NCBI GenBank assembly: GCA_947044365.1
Contig: OX345636.1
Location: forward strand, 62,300,537 to 62,364,536
Length of the DNA: 64,000 bases
Direction of reading: 5' to 3'
DNA from: Petrosia ficiformis
Lineage: Eukaryota; Porifera; Demospongiae; Haplosclerida; Petrosiidae
Shown here: in pieces, positions 1 to 9,445 of the stretch
How the letters are laid out: every line of letters begins with the position of its first letter
Numbering within the stretch: position 1 is the first letter of the stretch
Made by a program: the position numbers and the translations under genes
Notes under the pieces: model-generated
The model's database searches: none
The model's input: the letters and a program-made list of their open reading frames with translations, nothing else
Told to the model about the DNA's origin: nothing

Positions 1-179
1 AAAGGAATCATTTTCCTTCTCGTCCAATTCTGGCCTAAACTTCCAGAACTAGAGTTAACTTCATTGCCAATAATGAAACAAATTAAGTCTACAATAATTT
101 TTATTGTTATTGTATTATAAATTATTATAATGATATAAGATTATGACTAACTTACCAACACATTCTGTAAGAGTGCTCT

Positions 180-458
180 TTATCCCATTTGTATGCCATT
201 TCTTGGTGAAAACATCATAATAGCTTTAGATACCTTCTCGCCACAGTGAGGGCAGTCTAAAAGCGATCTTGGCCCTTTCCTTGGATTAGTCTCCACTCTC
301 CACCTCGTGATTATTAAAATTAAATTATTAACATTATTATTATTATTATTATTATTATTAATTCCACATAAAGCCAGGATAGCCCATAGAAACAAAATTA
401 TATACATATTATGAAATATTAAAGCAATAAAATTAAACTTTAAGAATATGGTGGACAA
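180..458 (-). CDS. Degenerate 2A-like ORF with Cys motif
   Basis: A 92-codon frame has a hydrophobic stretch, an asparagine run encoded by an ATT microsatellite, then RVETNPRKGP followed by CPHCG. The canonical 2A ribosome-skipping signature is D(V/I)ExNPGP; here the core is altered (NPRKGP), so skipping is unlikely. The same order, hydrophobic segment then 2A-like motif then CPHC, is seen in better condition at 52.55 kb. Such peptides are known from non-LTR retrotransposons and invertebrate NLR-type proteins. It lies just downstream of a LINE tail on the same strand and may be the start of another element. Complete gene not seen. Confidence 0.35.
   Translation of the reverse strand: MSTIFLKFNFIALIFHNMYIILFLWAILALCGINNNNNNNNNVNNLILIITRWRVETNPRKGPRSLLDCPHCGEKVSKAIMMFSPRNGIQMG
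320..364. repeat. ATT/TTA microsatellite
   Basis: Perfect run of ATT repeats, read as poly-Asn in the minus-strand frame that crosses it. Confidence 0.9.
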
Positions 459-1690
459 ATGCTCCTAAAGCACGTTGTACTTTAGGATCCTCACAATTCA
501 TTATAAATCTAAACAATAAAATATTTTGAAACACATCCATAGTTTGTTCATGAAAGACTTTCATGAAACCCTCCCTATACTCAGAATAGAGACGACAAAA
601 CAACAGAGCATGGATTTCATCCTGGATGACTCCACATTCATCACATAAATGTCTATCATAAGGAATTTTATGTATATGGTGTCTTCCAGCTTCAATTTGT
701 AAATTATGGCAACTGAGGTAAGTGCTATATACCCGATGTTTCTTAATTTTAACGTTGTCCAAATAATTTTCAAAATGGAAAAAATCTTTGAATAAATTAT
801 AGGTACGTTACTTTTTTTCACCATCATCCTTTTTTGCTAGAGGACGGCTTAAATTCAACCCCCATTCAGCCATAAAAGATTCCTGAACCACAGTCGGAAA
901 GATACACATAGCAACATCAGGGCACAACATAGCTTGCTCCAAGCCATGGGCAGACATGACAGACATAAGAGATTTATACCAAGAATGGGGGTCATCATGA
1001 AAAAGCTTCATTGACAATTTATATGCGTCAATAGCCAAGGGCAGAGCCTTTATACTAGCCAAACGATACCAATATTTCAACATTCAATTTAGCAGACAAT
1101 TCTAAAGGAAAAAAACCCAGTTCACCCAAGACACCAATTATACTAGAATTTACCGGAACATTTAAAATTCTTCTACCAAACATAACAAGAACTTTCTCTA
1201 TTAGCTTTATCTTTGGACTTATGCCCCATATCTGACTTCCATATATACAGTAAGCAAGGACTAATGACTGATGTAAATAATTTACATAAAGTACTGACTT
1301 GCAAACCTCCCTCTACCATATCTTTTGACTTAGATAGTAGGTGTCCAGCTGCTTTCATACTTCTATCTATTAGGGGATTAAACATAGTAACATAACAACC
1401 TCTATTGCTTACTGTAACTCCCAAATACTTAAAATTTGTTACAATTTCCAAAATATTTCTTTTATATTCGATTTGAAATCCGTTTCTATCTTTCACTGGA
1501 CCACATAACATCACTTTTGATTTGTTTGTATTAACTGCCAGATCGTTTATAAAACAGAAAGACTCCAGGTTGAACATAATTTGTTGTAATTGTGCATGGT
1601 TTTTAGCAAAAATAACCACATCATCTGCATACAGGATACCTCTGATATTACACTTAAAAAGTGGTATTCCTTCATCTACACATAATATTC
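433..1690 (-). mobile_element. 5'-truncated, decayed LINE
   Basis: Read on the minus strand, the frame entering at about 1690 holds GILYADDVVIFA, the reverse transcriptase metal-binding box, at 1619-1632. It continues through a typical LINE C-terminal RT segment (NTNKSKVMLCGP, then FKYLGVTVS) to about 1173. A second frame covers 808-1083, and a third (433-762) holds a terminal zinc-binding motif of the form CDECG...DEIHALLFC...YREGF. The three blocks lie in different frames with stops between them, and no endonuclease or 5' RT motifs are present. It is therefore a dead 3' fragment. CR1/L2-like or RTE-like origin cannot be decided. Confidence 0.8.
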
Positions 1691-1900
1691 ATGAGTGTTA
1701 AATTGTTGTTCATCTGTTTCCATACCTTCTGTAATTTCATTATATTCTTTCTCTTCATCGCTTATGTCAACTTCTATATCTTCTCTTTTTCTAATGAGTC
1801 AAGTGAGTGATTTTTTCCCCTTTTTCAGGGTGCTCATTCTTCAAATGCCGCGATAAACCACTTGAAAATGCAAATATTTTCTCACAGTATACTCAAGAAA
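1690..1900 (-). pseudogene. Zinc-finger-like exon remnant
   Basis: The minus strand reads CEKIFAFSSGLSRHLKNEHP followed by a charged tail (VDISDEEKEYNEITEGMET). The end matches the second half of a C2H2 finger (C...F....L.RHL...H), but the first CxxC pair is not visible and a stop interrupts the linker. It abuts the truncated LINE 5' edge, so it may be an older sequence into which the LINE inserted. No flanking exons recognised. Confidence 0.35.
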
Positions 1901-1984
1901 TTCATGAACTTGCCATATTGTTTTTACCAATTATCAAGAGATATACTCTTGCAATTATGTAGTTGTTAAAACAACTTTTTTTTA

Positions 1985-2165
1985 AAAACAATATATAAGT
2001 GATACAATTAATAAACAAAAATGTACAATACGAAAAACAATGTATAAAATAAGTGATACAACTAATAAACTAATAATGTACAACACAAAAAAGTATAAAA
2101 TAAGTGATACAGCTAATAAGACTATTAATAATGCACTATAATGCTTCTAAACTGATTGAAATAGG
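1985..2165. repeat. Short tandem repeat, three units of about 60 bp
   Basis: Three imperfect units, each with AAGTGATACA, (C/A)TAATAAAC and AATGTACAA blocks, run in tandem. No coding content. Confidence 0.75.
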
Positions 2166-2487
2166 ATAACAAAACAGAGGAATATTTGTGAAGAAATTTA
2201 ACAACGTACAGAACAGTCACTTGCCTAAGTTGAATTTAATTTGGCGGTGGCGGGAATATGTGACCATACCTATTAATACGGAAGTAGTAGTACTAGTATG
2301 CGTAAATTTCCAAATGGTAACCTTATTAAAAAAACCTCAAGCTCGAAATGCTGTCCGGAAACTATGGTAGCCAGAGTTATACTTCGCCGGTTTTATCAAC
2401 GGTCGTTGCAGTCGTTGAATTTGCGTTCGTTATCGACCACGCCCATTATAAATAAAAGTTGAACACGTGTAGTCGCAGTTACTGAAA

Positions 2488-2999
2488 ATGGAGGATGAAA
2501 AATGTTGTGAAGAAATAGTTTCTTCTCTAATTACATTATCAGAGACCCTCTGTGAAAAAGCTATGGAGTTACATGAATCGGAAAGTGCAAAAAGTAAGAC
2601 GTACAATTTTACAAACATATAAATTATATAAATATTATAATTATATATATATTATGGGAATCGGAGTGGCTATAGTATTGGCAGGAAGTGTGCTGTGTAT
2701 AGTATCTACTATACACAGCAAAGTATTGACTTCCTACCACCACTCTAGCCACTATGTATGAGAAGATAGTTTAAGTGTTTTAGGAGTAAAGTAGTTTTAC
2801 TTTTTTTGTGAGACTAGTTTTAGCATGTACATTATCAACCACTGTTATTGAATATCTTATTTGAAGATTTGTTGAGGCACAGGAGAAATCTGCAGAAGAA
2901 ATCAAAGCAAAAGCACTCAAGTTGTAAGACCGATCTCTCAGATAAAAGCAGCAGGTCTAAAACAAGAAATGATGTTGAAGTAAGCAATTTGATTGAGGT
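2488..2999 (+). CDS. Possible N-terminal exons of an unknown gene
   Basis: An ATG at 2488 opens MEDEKCCEEIVSSLITLSET and runs to a GTAAGA donor near 2591. After a hairpin-containing intron, an acceptor near 2868 continues in phase with a Lys/Arg/Ser-rich segment (LQKKSKQKHSSCKTDLSDKS) to a GTAAGC donor near 2988. No domain recognised; the first segment looks helical and acidic, the second basic. Downstream exons were not found before the minus-strand death-domain remnants begin, so this may be a truncated gene or chance. No family assigned. Confidence 0.3.
2650..2756. repeat. Small foldback inside a putative intron
   Basis: TGCTGTGTATAGTA and TACTATACACAGCA form a perfect 14-bp inverted pair with a 2-bp loop. 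Outer arms (GGAGTGGCTATA near 2665, and its degenerate complement near 2745) extend it. Confidence 0.75.
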
Positions 3000-3164
3000 A
3001 TTCAAGTTAGCTTTAATGCCATCCATTTATAGCTGGTTTTGTGTTGAAATTTATATCAAACCAGCTTATATCGTAGAGCTCAACTTTGTATTCACTGTTT
3101 CAGATAAGTTGTTGTGAGATGGAACCTGGATGAAAGGGTTATGTAACGGCTTCTCCATTATAAT

Positions 3165-3540
3165 TATTTGGTAGGCCTTTTTATATAATATAAGTCATGA
3201 CTATACACAATACATGATTATGAAATAACTAATCATAATAGAAAATATTATACCTTGTACTTCTGATGGAATATTATCTGAAGGCTTGACTTTCATATGT
3301 TCTTGTTGACTGGACTAAAAGAAAAGTCACATTATAATAATTATTAATATAATTATAATTCTTTTATATTATTATTAGTATGAGTATTAGTATTATTACT
3401 AGTATTACTATTAATATTGAATATGATAATTACATGTAATATTACAAGTTTGAAGTTGAATTATCTGGCGAAAATAAATAGTTGATTTTTACAAAGAAGC
3501 TGAAAATATTCCTTGTCAAAATAGGGAAGATATAATTAAA
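3165..3540 (-). repeat. Duplicated exon region, paralogue of 63670-64000
   Basis: This stretch is closely similar to the last 330 bp of the window, in the same orientation. It contains a minus-strand exon at 3314-3254 (acceptor TAG, donor GTATAA) encoding SSQQEHMKVKPSDNIPSEVQ. The right-hand copy has the same exon with a 15-bp deletion, which shortens it in frame. Splice signals and reading phase are conserved. The two loci are therefore gene copies of one family. Exons following the first one are missing here because other sequence and the LINE occupy the space. Confidence 0.75.
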
Positions 3541-3873
3541 TTATATTTCTCTTGATATATCGAATAATAATAAAAAATTTTTCCATAAAAAATCCTTTCA
3601 AATACAAATAATTATAATTATACTTATGATAGAAGATATCATAATAATAATCATTATGAATTCAATGTACTTTTACATTCTACAACTGGAGTTAGTGTAA
3701 TACACAACATTTCAATCCTAACTAGTTTAAGATAATTAATCATTTCAAAGTTGACTGATACTAATATAATAAACCACAATGCTTATAAATAAATTATGTT
3801 GTAAGTAGTGATAAACAATGGGACTATGAGGCTAACTTGAAAGTGGACTTAGGAAGTTCTTCCACTTGGTTAT

Positions 3874-4886
3874 TCAAGTCTTAGAATCTGAAAAAAGAAA
3901 AAGTGTGTCAATACTGCTCAAATCCCACAAATAGTGGTGTAGACATGATGTAACCTCGTTTGAGCCACGATGGGTAGTAGATTCAGGCCAAACATACATA
4001 GAGGCATTATTGCTGTTGCAATCGCATATTCCAAACACATATACCCACAGTTGACGTAGGTAAAAATTATTATTGGTAGGAATATGTGGGAGAGGCAAGT
4101 TCTGTTCAAAGTCAAAGGTAAGACAGCCAACGTTTTCACTTTCTCTTACCATTTCAGTACATGCACGCATCTCTGTGTAAAATTCTTGAACTGCATGAAT
4201 GTGGGTTTATTTTTCAGTTTGAAGTCTCTCTTTTTGCGTTGGATCACTGGCATCATTAATCTTCACATTCAGTTCATCACACGTTGCACAAGTCTCCGTT
4301 TTGGGGATTCCAAATGACAGATTGAAATGACTGTTGAAATAGTCACGATAAAAGTCATACTTTATTTGAGGGTTTCCATTCCCATCTTTTTTCATCTTGC
4401 TTACTCTTGAGGCTCATACATCTCAAGGTATAATTCATGCATTGTTGCAACAGACAGTTGAGATGAAAGGTACATTTTGACTTTGCTTGATTTACCTCTG
4501 CCATAGTGACCTTCTATTATAGGGAAGGACTTGATATGCCTGTAAATTTGCTGTTTTATATTCTCACTTGTAGTGTGTGCTTCCCACGTTTATCTAGTGG
4601 AGGTGTTGGAGAGGTCTTTGCATAGAAAGCCAAGTGCTGTGCCCTTCCAGTCGTAATGCCATGTATGTTGATAAAAGCTTCCCTACAAACCACCCGTTCG
4701 TCACCATTTGCACGAATCTGTAATAGTGATTATCATGTTGCATGTACACACATTAAGAACAATAAACACTTAACATATACACATAAGACACTGAACGGGA
4801 AGTGGCCTCTACTTTACGAGCTCTATGCCTTGCCACCTTCTTCACATGGATTAATCCATGCAAGTAAGCATCTTGTACATTTTTAG
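3874..4886 (-). pseudogene. Decayed transposase-like gene (unnamed invertebrate family)
   Basis: Minus-strand blocks in order: LHGLIHVKKVARHRARKVEA; KAFINIHGITTGRAQHL with LDKRGKHT; IKSFPIIEGHYGRGKSSKVK; FNLSFGIPKTETCATCDELN; CLTFDFEQNLPLPHIPTN; then MYVWPESTTHRGSNEV and SCLHHYLWD. These match, from memory of the pattern only, a widespread transposon-derived family in insect and cnidarian genomes. At least two stops (near 4408 and 4206) and several frame changes break it, and the catalytic C-terminus is missing. It interrupts a death-domain-like exon remnant at about 4900. Dead element. Confidence 0.6.
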
Positions 4887-4904
4887 ATCCTAACCCCCAA
4901 AGGA

Positions 4905-5345
4905 GACGACATATGAATGGATTGCCTTAATTGATTGCAAAAATTGCCCTCAACCTTTAAATCTCTTGTAAAATCATCCCAGTCGGCTGACTTGCTTTAG
5001 AGCAAATGGTAAACATCATTTTTTTCTGGTCATTTATTGCATATCCTTTCACCTTTGTGACACAAAAATAGTACATGTCAAATGGTTTTGTTAATATCAA
5101 TTATTAATAACTAAAAACAATTGCATATGTATTTAGTGCTATTACTTACATATCATTAAGTTTCAGTGTAGCCCCAAAATAGGAAAAGTTATCTAATACA
5201 GTGTGAGCTATTCATTGAATTGTTCATTCAAATCTAGACTCTCATCAGACCCAGAAACTGTGCACCATTTGAAGCCAAATGGAACATTGATAAGAGCTTT
5301 ACTGCCTTTAGTTTTAGCTGGGATATTTTAGTAACACACACACAT
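4905..5345 (-). pseudogene. Paralogous death-domain gene remnant
   Basis: On the minus strand, an exon near 5321-5215 reads KALINVPFGFKWCTVSGSDE. It corresponds to ALIKIPFGPNYN at about 57.2 kb. A second block, 5063-4905, reads SKSADWDDFTRDLKVEGN in line with TKSANWEDFARELRVKEN of the intact death-domain exon at 56.65 kb, but after a frameshift near its start. The homology stops at about 4900, where the transposase remnant begins. The intronic sequence is also similar (ATATATCATTTT and ATCAATTATTAATAAC blocks). It is a broken copy of the gene at the right end of the window. Confidence 0.6.
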
Positions 5346-6088
5346 ACATATCCACAACTATCGGTAAGCGTAATATTTCACGAGCATCCTCCTCATAAGG
5401 ATAGGAAGTATATTCATTTGGTTAACATTCCAAAGGTAAATTTCACTTTCAGAAGATTAGAATCTTAGCTTCTCCGTAACGCTCACATTAATGTCTGCGT
5501 AATCATACTTGTACAACATATATGCATGGTTAATATTGTGTGCGTGTTCTATAACAGTTGAGGCTATTGCTTGCCCATTTTCTGTCTATTTTTTCTGTCT
5601 CTCTTCTCCAGTCAATGATGCTTTAAAGTACTATTCCAGTTTTAATAGATTCTATAACAAGTGCAAACCTTCAAACCTTCACATGTTTTTGTTGGCAAAG
5701 CTTTAACGGTAGATTTTCAGCCCTTGTCCCAGCTTTAGTAGGAACAGGGCAAACTAGGAGGGCTAAAGGTAAAATTAGTATACTGCCCAAGTAAACATAA
5801 CTTAATAATTGGCAACTTGTTGCACTAATAACAAAGTATTTTCCATTCACAATATTTTATATCTCTCTGACTGCAACAGTACAAATCTCAGAACTAGAAT
5901 TCATGATTTTATTAAGTATAATCCCTCACTGAACAGGTGTTGTGTTTGTAAAATTCAAGCAACAAAATTGACAGTTCTTAAAGAGAGAAAAACAATACAC
6001 AAATCAATCATTTATACAGCAACTCAAACAGGAAGTATTACATAACCATATTTACATAAATAAGTATTAACACATTTATACTTATAAA
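5346..6088. other. Gap without recognisable genes
   Basis: AT-rich sequence with short open frames only. The part adjoining 6088 should contain the 3' untranslated region or LTR of the minus-strand copia element, but no LTR pair could be identified by eye. Confidence 0.5.
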
Positions 6089-7964
6089 TCACTGTTCTCC
6101 AACACTCCCACTTGATTTATCAGTTTGAATAGTGGTTGGTAACAATTCTAGTCCCATTAAATTTCGTAACATTTCAAATCGATCATGATGAAGTGGCTTT
6201 GTGAGCAGGTAAGCAAGCATTTGCTCCGTTGGACAATATTCTAAAGTAACATATCCATCAAGGATTGTTTCACGTATATAGTGGTATTTAATATCGATGT
6301 GTTTGGTACGAGAATAAGAAACGGGATTTCTTGCTATTGCAATTGTCCTTTGATTGTCCTCTTTTATAACTGTTGGTGCTTCTTGATGGAGTTTGAAATC
6401 ACTTAGTAATCGTCTTAACCAAACACCTTCTTGTGTGGCACCACTTAAAGATATATATTCTGCTTCTGCAGTTGATAAGGACACTGTAGGTTGCTTCTTG
6501 CTGTACCAGCTCACTGGACATCCAGCAAATAGAAATAGATTACCACTTGCATCTGAGTATCCTACTAGAGTACCACTTTCTGACTTTTTGTATTTCAGTC
6601 CTAAGTTAATGGTCTCCATTAAGTATCTTAAGATCCTCTTTACCGCTGTTAAGTGAGCTTCACTTGGATTTGAGCAATACTTTGATGATGCTCCTACAGC
6701 TTGGGAGATGTCGGGACGAGTGGCTATAGCTGCATACAAGAGGCTTCCGACCATAGACTGGTACAGTGTAGAATCTACCAATATGCTGGTTTCATCATCC
6801 TTTCTGAGCTTTACATTAAGATTAGCAGGCGTTGGCACAGTCTTAGCTTGTGACAATCCAAACTTTTCTAACATTGCTAAGATATATGGCCTCTGATGTA
6901 ACCACAAGGACCTCCTGCTCTCATCATACTCAACTGTTATTCCAAGACAGTGATGCAATTTTCCTAGGTCTTTCATTTTGAATCTTGATGTTAGGCTTCT
7001 TTTTATTTCATTGATCTTCTCAGTTGTCTTGGTAGCAATTATCAGAACATCTACATATACAGCAACTATCATAATCTCTCTCCAGATTCTTCTGTCTTAG
7101 TGAAAATACACGGATCTGCAGTACTCTGTTTGAAATTAGCTGATTTCATATGCTCTTTAAATGCCTTGTTCCAACACCTAGGGGATTGTTTTAGTCCATA
7201 CAATGATTTCTTTAACTTGCAAACCATATCTTCCTTTCCTGGTTGGACATATCCTGCCGGTTGTTGCATAATTATATATCTCTTCTTCAAGTGTCCCATT
7301 CAGGAAAGCTGTCACAACATTCATTTGATGTATTAGCATATCGTTCTGTATGGCATATGCTAACAGGGTTCAAATCGAGGAATAATGTACAACTGGTGCA
7401 AAGGTTTCTTCATAATTGATTCCATATCTTTGAGCAAATCCCTTTGCCACCAAACGAGCTTTATATCTCTTTATATCACCATCACTTCCTTTCTTAACTT
7501 TAAAAATCCATTTACATTCAATCAGCTTTCGACGTTCTGGTAAATCGACCAATTCCCAAGTATTATTCTCCATTAATGATTCATATTCAGCATTAGCTGC
7601 TGCACTCCAATTTTCACTGACAAATGCTTCTTCTATATATACTTTCAGGTTCTACAACTTCATTCACCATTGCAGCTTCCACATATTCATCCACTCCAAA
7701 CCTAACTGGAGGATGTCTCTGCCTTGTTGACTGACATATCTCTCCCACTGGTTCAATGCCATTCTCATCAGAATCTACTGGAATCTCTCCTTGAACATTC
7801 ACCTTAGATGGGATAACTGGCTCTGTTTCAGTATTATTTACACAAAAATCATTTTCATTAAAGACCACATCTCTGCTTATCACAACTTTGGTGGTTTTCT
7901 CGTTGACCAACCTATAACCTTTGGAGTTGAGGCTATAACCAACAAATCTAAACTTCTCAGCCAT
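6089..7964 (-). mobile_element. Broken Ty1/copia-type retrotransposon (pol 3' half)
   Basis: Minus-strand order: integrase-RT linker (7964-7614), RT N-terminus with WKWIF-like [20 protein letters not shown] (7573-7370), RT middle with LKKSLYGLKQSPRCWNKAF (7299-7069), then RT end plus RNase H (7072-6089). The RT box reads VYVDVLIIA where copia elements have YVDD, so the second catalytic Asp is replaced by Val. The RNase H region has GYSDASGN directly joined to LFLFAGCPVSW, lacking the usual intervening residues, but keeps STAEAEYISL and KHIDIKYHYIRE. Three frame breaks separate the blocks; gag, protease and the integrase core are absent. Dead, 5'-truncated copy. Confidence 0.9.
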
Positions 7965-8121
7965 TTTGTCTAATTTACTTCTTTTAATAGACTACAAAAT
8001 CTATTTTAATTAACTATACTAGGAATACGTATGTGCAGACTGCCTCACTCGCACTACACTATAGTTGATTAATATCCAGAAAGGTGTGGTTTTAGTTACA
8101 CAATGGTATAATTATTTGACT

Positions 8122-8340
8122 TTGACACTTATAATGGCAGGAAAGAAGAGAGAATTTAGTGATTTGTCATCTTGTGATCCTTGCGATGATGCTAACATAC
8201 ACGGGATTGTTTTGCCTGTTGTTCACTCTCATCTAGATCTCCCTGTTTCTGTTCTCTACCTTATAATTTCTCCTCTGTCTTGGCCTCTTCTGTAGCTCCC
8301 ACACTTTGCTCCTTTTTCTCATCGAAGGCGTGCTGTAGCT
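8122..8340 (+). pseudogene. Short coding fragment, family unknown
   Basis: An ATG near 8131 opens MAGKKREFSDLSSCDPCDDA followed by NIHGIVLPV. It then runs into low-information sequence with a pyrimidine-rich acceptor-like site near 8295. It looks like the N-terminus of a multicopy gene, but the downstream part is not recognisable. The family is not known to me; possibly a nucleic-acid-binding repeat gene. Confidence 0.25.
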
Positions 8341-8474
8341 CCCTCACTTGTAGGTTCCTCACTCATCTCTACATTAGAGCAGTACGCCATCAACAGTACA
8401 CGCAGTCTACGAATTAACGTGCCTGTGGTCGTACATTTAATTATTGCATTCCTAAGCGTGACAGAACCACATAT

Positions 8475-8656
8475 ATGTAATATATATAGTACACTTACAG
8501 GTCTTATATACAAAAATATAGACCCGAGGTTTAGTGTCCAAGGATGTGATATAGGCCGAGCCTGCGAGGGCTATATCACATCCGAGGACACTAAACCAAG
8601 GTTTTATATTGTTTTATATAAGAACTGTAAGTGTACTATATACAATATATTGTATG
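8475..8656. repeat. Foldback element 1
   Basis: Arms TATAGTACACTTACAG and CTGTAAGTGTACTATA flank an inner pair GTTTAGTGTCC/GGACACTAAAC and GGATGTGATATAG/CTATATCACATCC. The GC-richer centre reads GCCGAGCCTGCGAGGG. Near-complete palindrome, no coding capacity. Confidence 0.85.
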
Positions 8657-8744
8657 CTGATAGATTAAAGATTCACAGGTCTATATACAAAAATATAAGA
8701 CCTAACCACATCAAACGGTTGCCATGGTAGCATGCTATATGTGT

Positions 8745-8888
8745 TATATATATCATGTTTCAGAGGTCTATATGCGTTATATAAACCTGCCACGAGGTAA
8801 GATATCACCCGAGGGCGTAGCCGAGGGTGATATCATCCGAGTTGGCAGGTTTATATAACGCATATAGACAGATGAAACATGTTATATC
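8745..8888. repeat. Foldback element 2
   Basis: Arms include GTCTATATGCGTTATATAAA and its complement; the loop reads GAGGGCGTAGCCGAGGG between TATCACCC and GGTGATA. Outer arms CATGTTTCA/TGAAACATG. The GAGGGCGTAGCCGAGGG type of centre suggests kinship with element 1. Confidence 0.85.
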
Positions 8889-8902
8889 TGATATATTTTA
8901 GA

Positions 8903-9073
8903 ATGAGATTCATACCTTGGATTGTCCTGCAAGAGATTGTCATTAAGTCTGTCAGAAATCGCCGTCGAGTTTCACAAGGTTGATATTTTAAAATATCAAC
9001 CTATTTTGAGGTTTATATGAGAAATATAAACTTACACGCCCCATAGAAATGTATGGGCTATGAATCTCATTAT

Positions 9074-9076
<3 letters not shown>
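8903..9076. repeat. Foldback element 3
   Basis: GAATGAGATTCATA at 8902 and TATGAATCTCATT at 9058 are inverted ends. Internal hairpin AGGTTGATATTT/AAATATCAACCT lies at 8978-9003. Confidence 0.7.

Positions 9077-9111
<35 letters not shown>
9077..9111. repeat. (AT)n microsatellite
   Basis: About 17 AT dinucleotides adjoining the foldback cluster. Confidence 0.9.
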
Positions 9112-9113
<2 letters not shown>

Positions 9114-9445
9114 AACTAAGGTCGAGATTTCACTACACTCCCGGATTAGTTGCCTCACACTAAGGTGCTCGGCAATAATTACTTTATATAATGTGGTTTA
9201 GCTATATCCCAAATACACCCACTATACATAAACAAATCAGTTGATAACAGATAATAATCTGATAAAATACTTACTTTCAAGTGTTTCATATTTTGTACTA
9301 AAGACTAATGAGAATTATTTTTTATTCTTCAAATGTCCATTTTCACACATAATAAATAATTAATATTTTCAGTAGTTCGTTTTTAAATTATAGTAATCAC
9401 TTGTATAATTGTAACACACACACACACAATCACATATACACACAG

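Larger units (their letters stand above)
8425..9180. mobile_element. Repeat with nested foldback insertions
   Basis: Flanks 8425-8480 and 9100-9180 are together similar to one continuous stretch at 20950-21085 (GTCATACATTTAATT...CCACAT...TATA...ACTAAAGTC...CATTACACTCCC). In that copy only a short TA tract lies between them. Here the TA tract holds about 600 bp made of three foldbacks. The 20.95-kb copy therefore behaves like an empty site. Confidence 0.65.
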
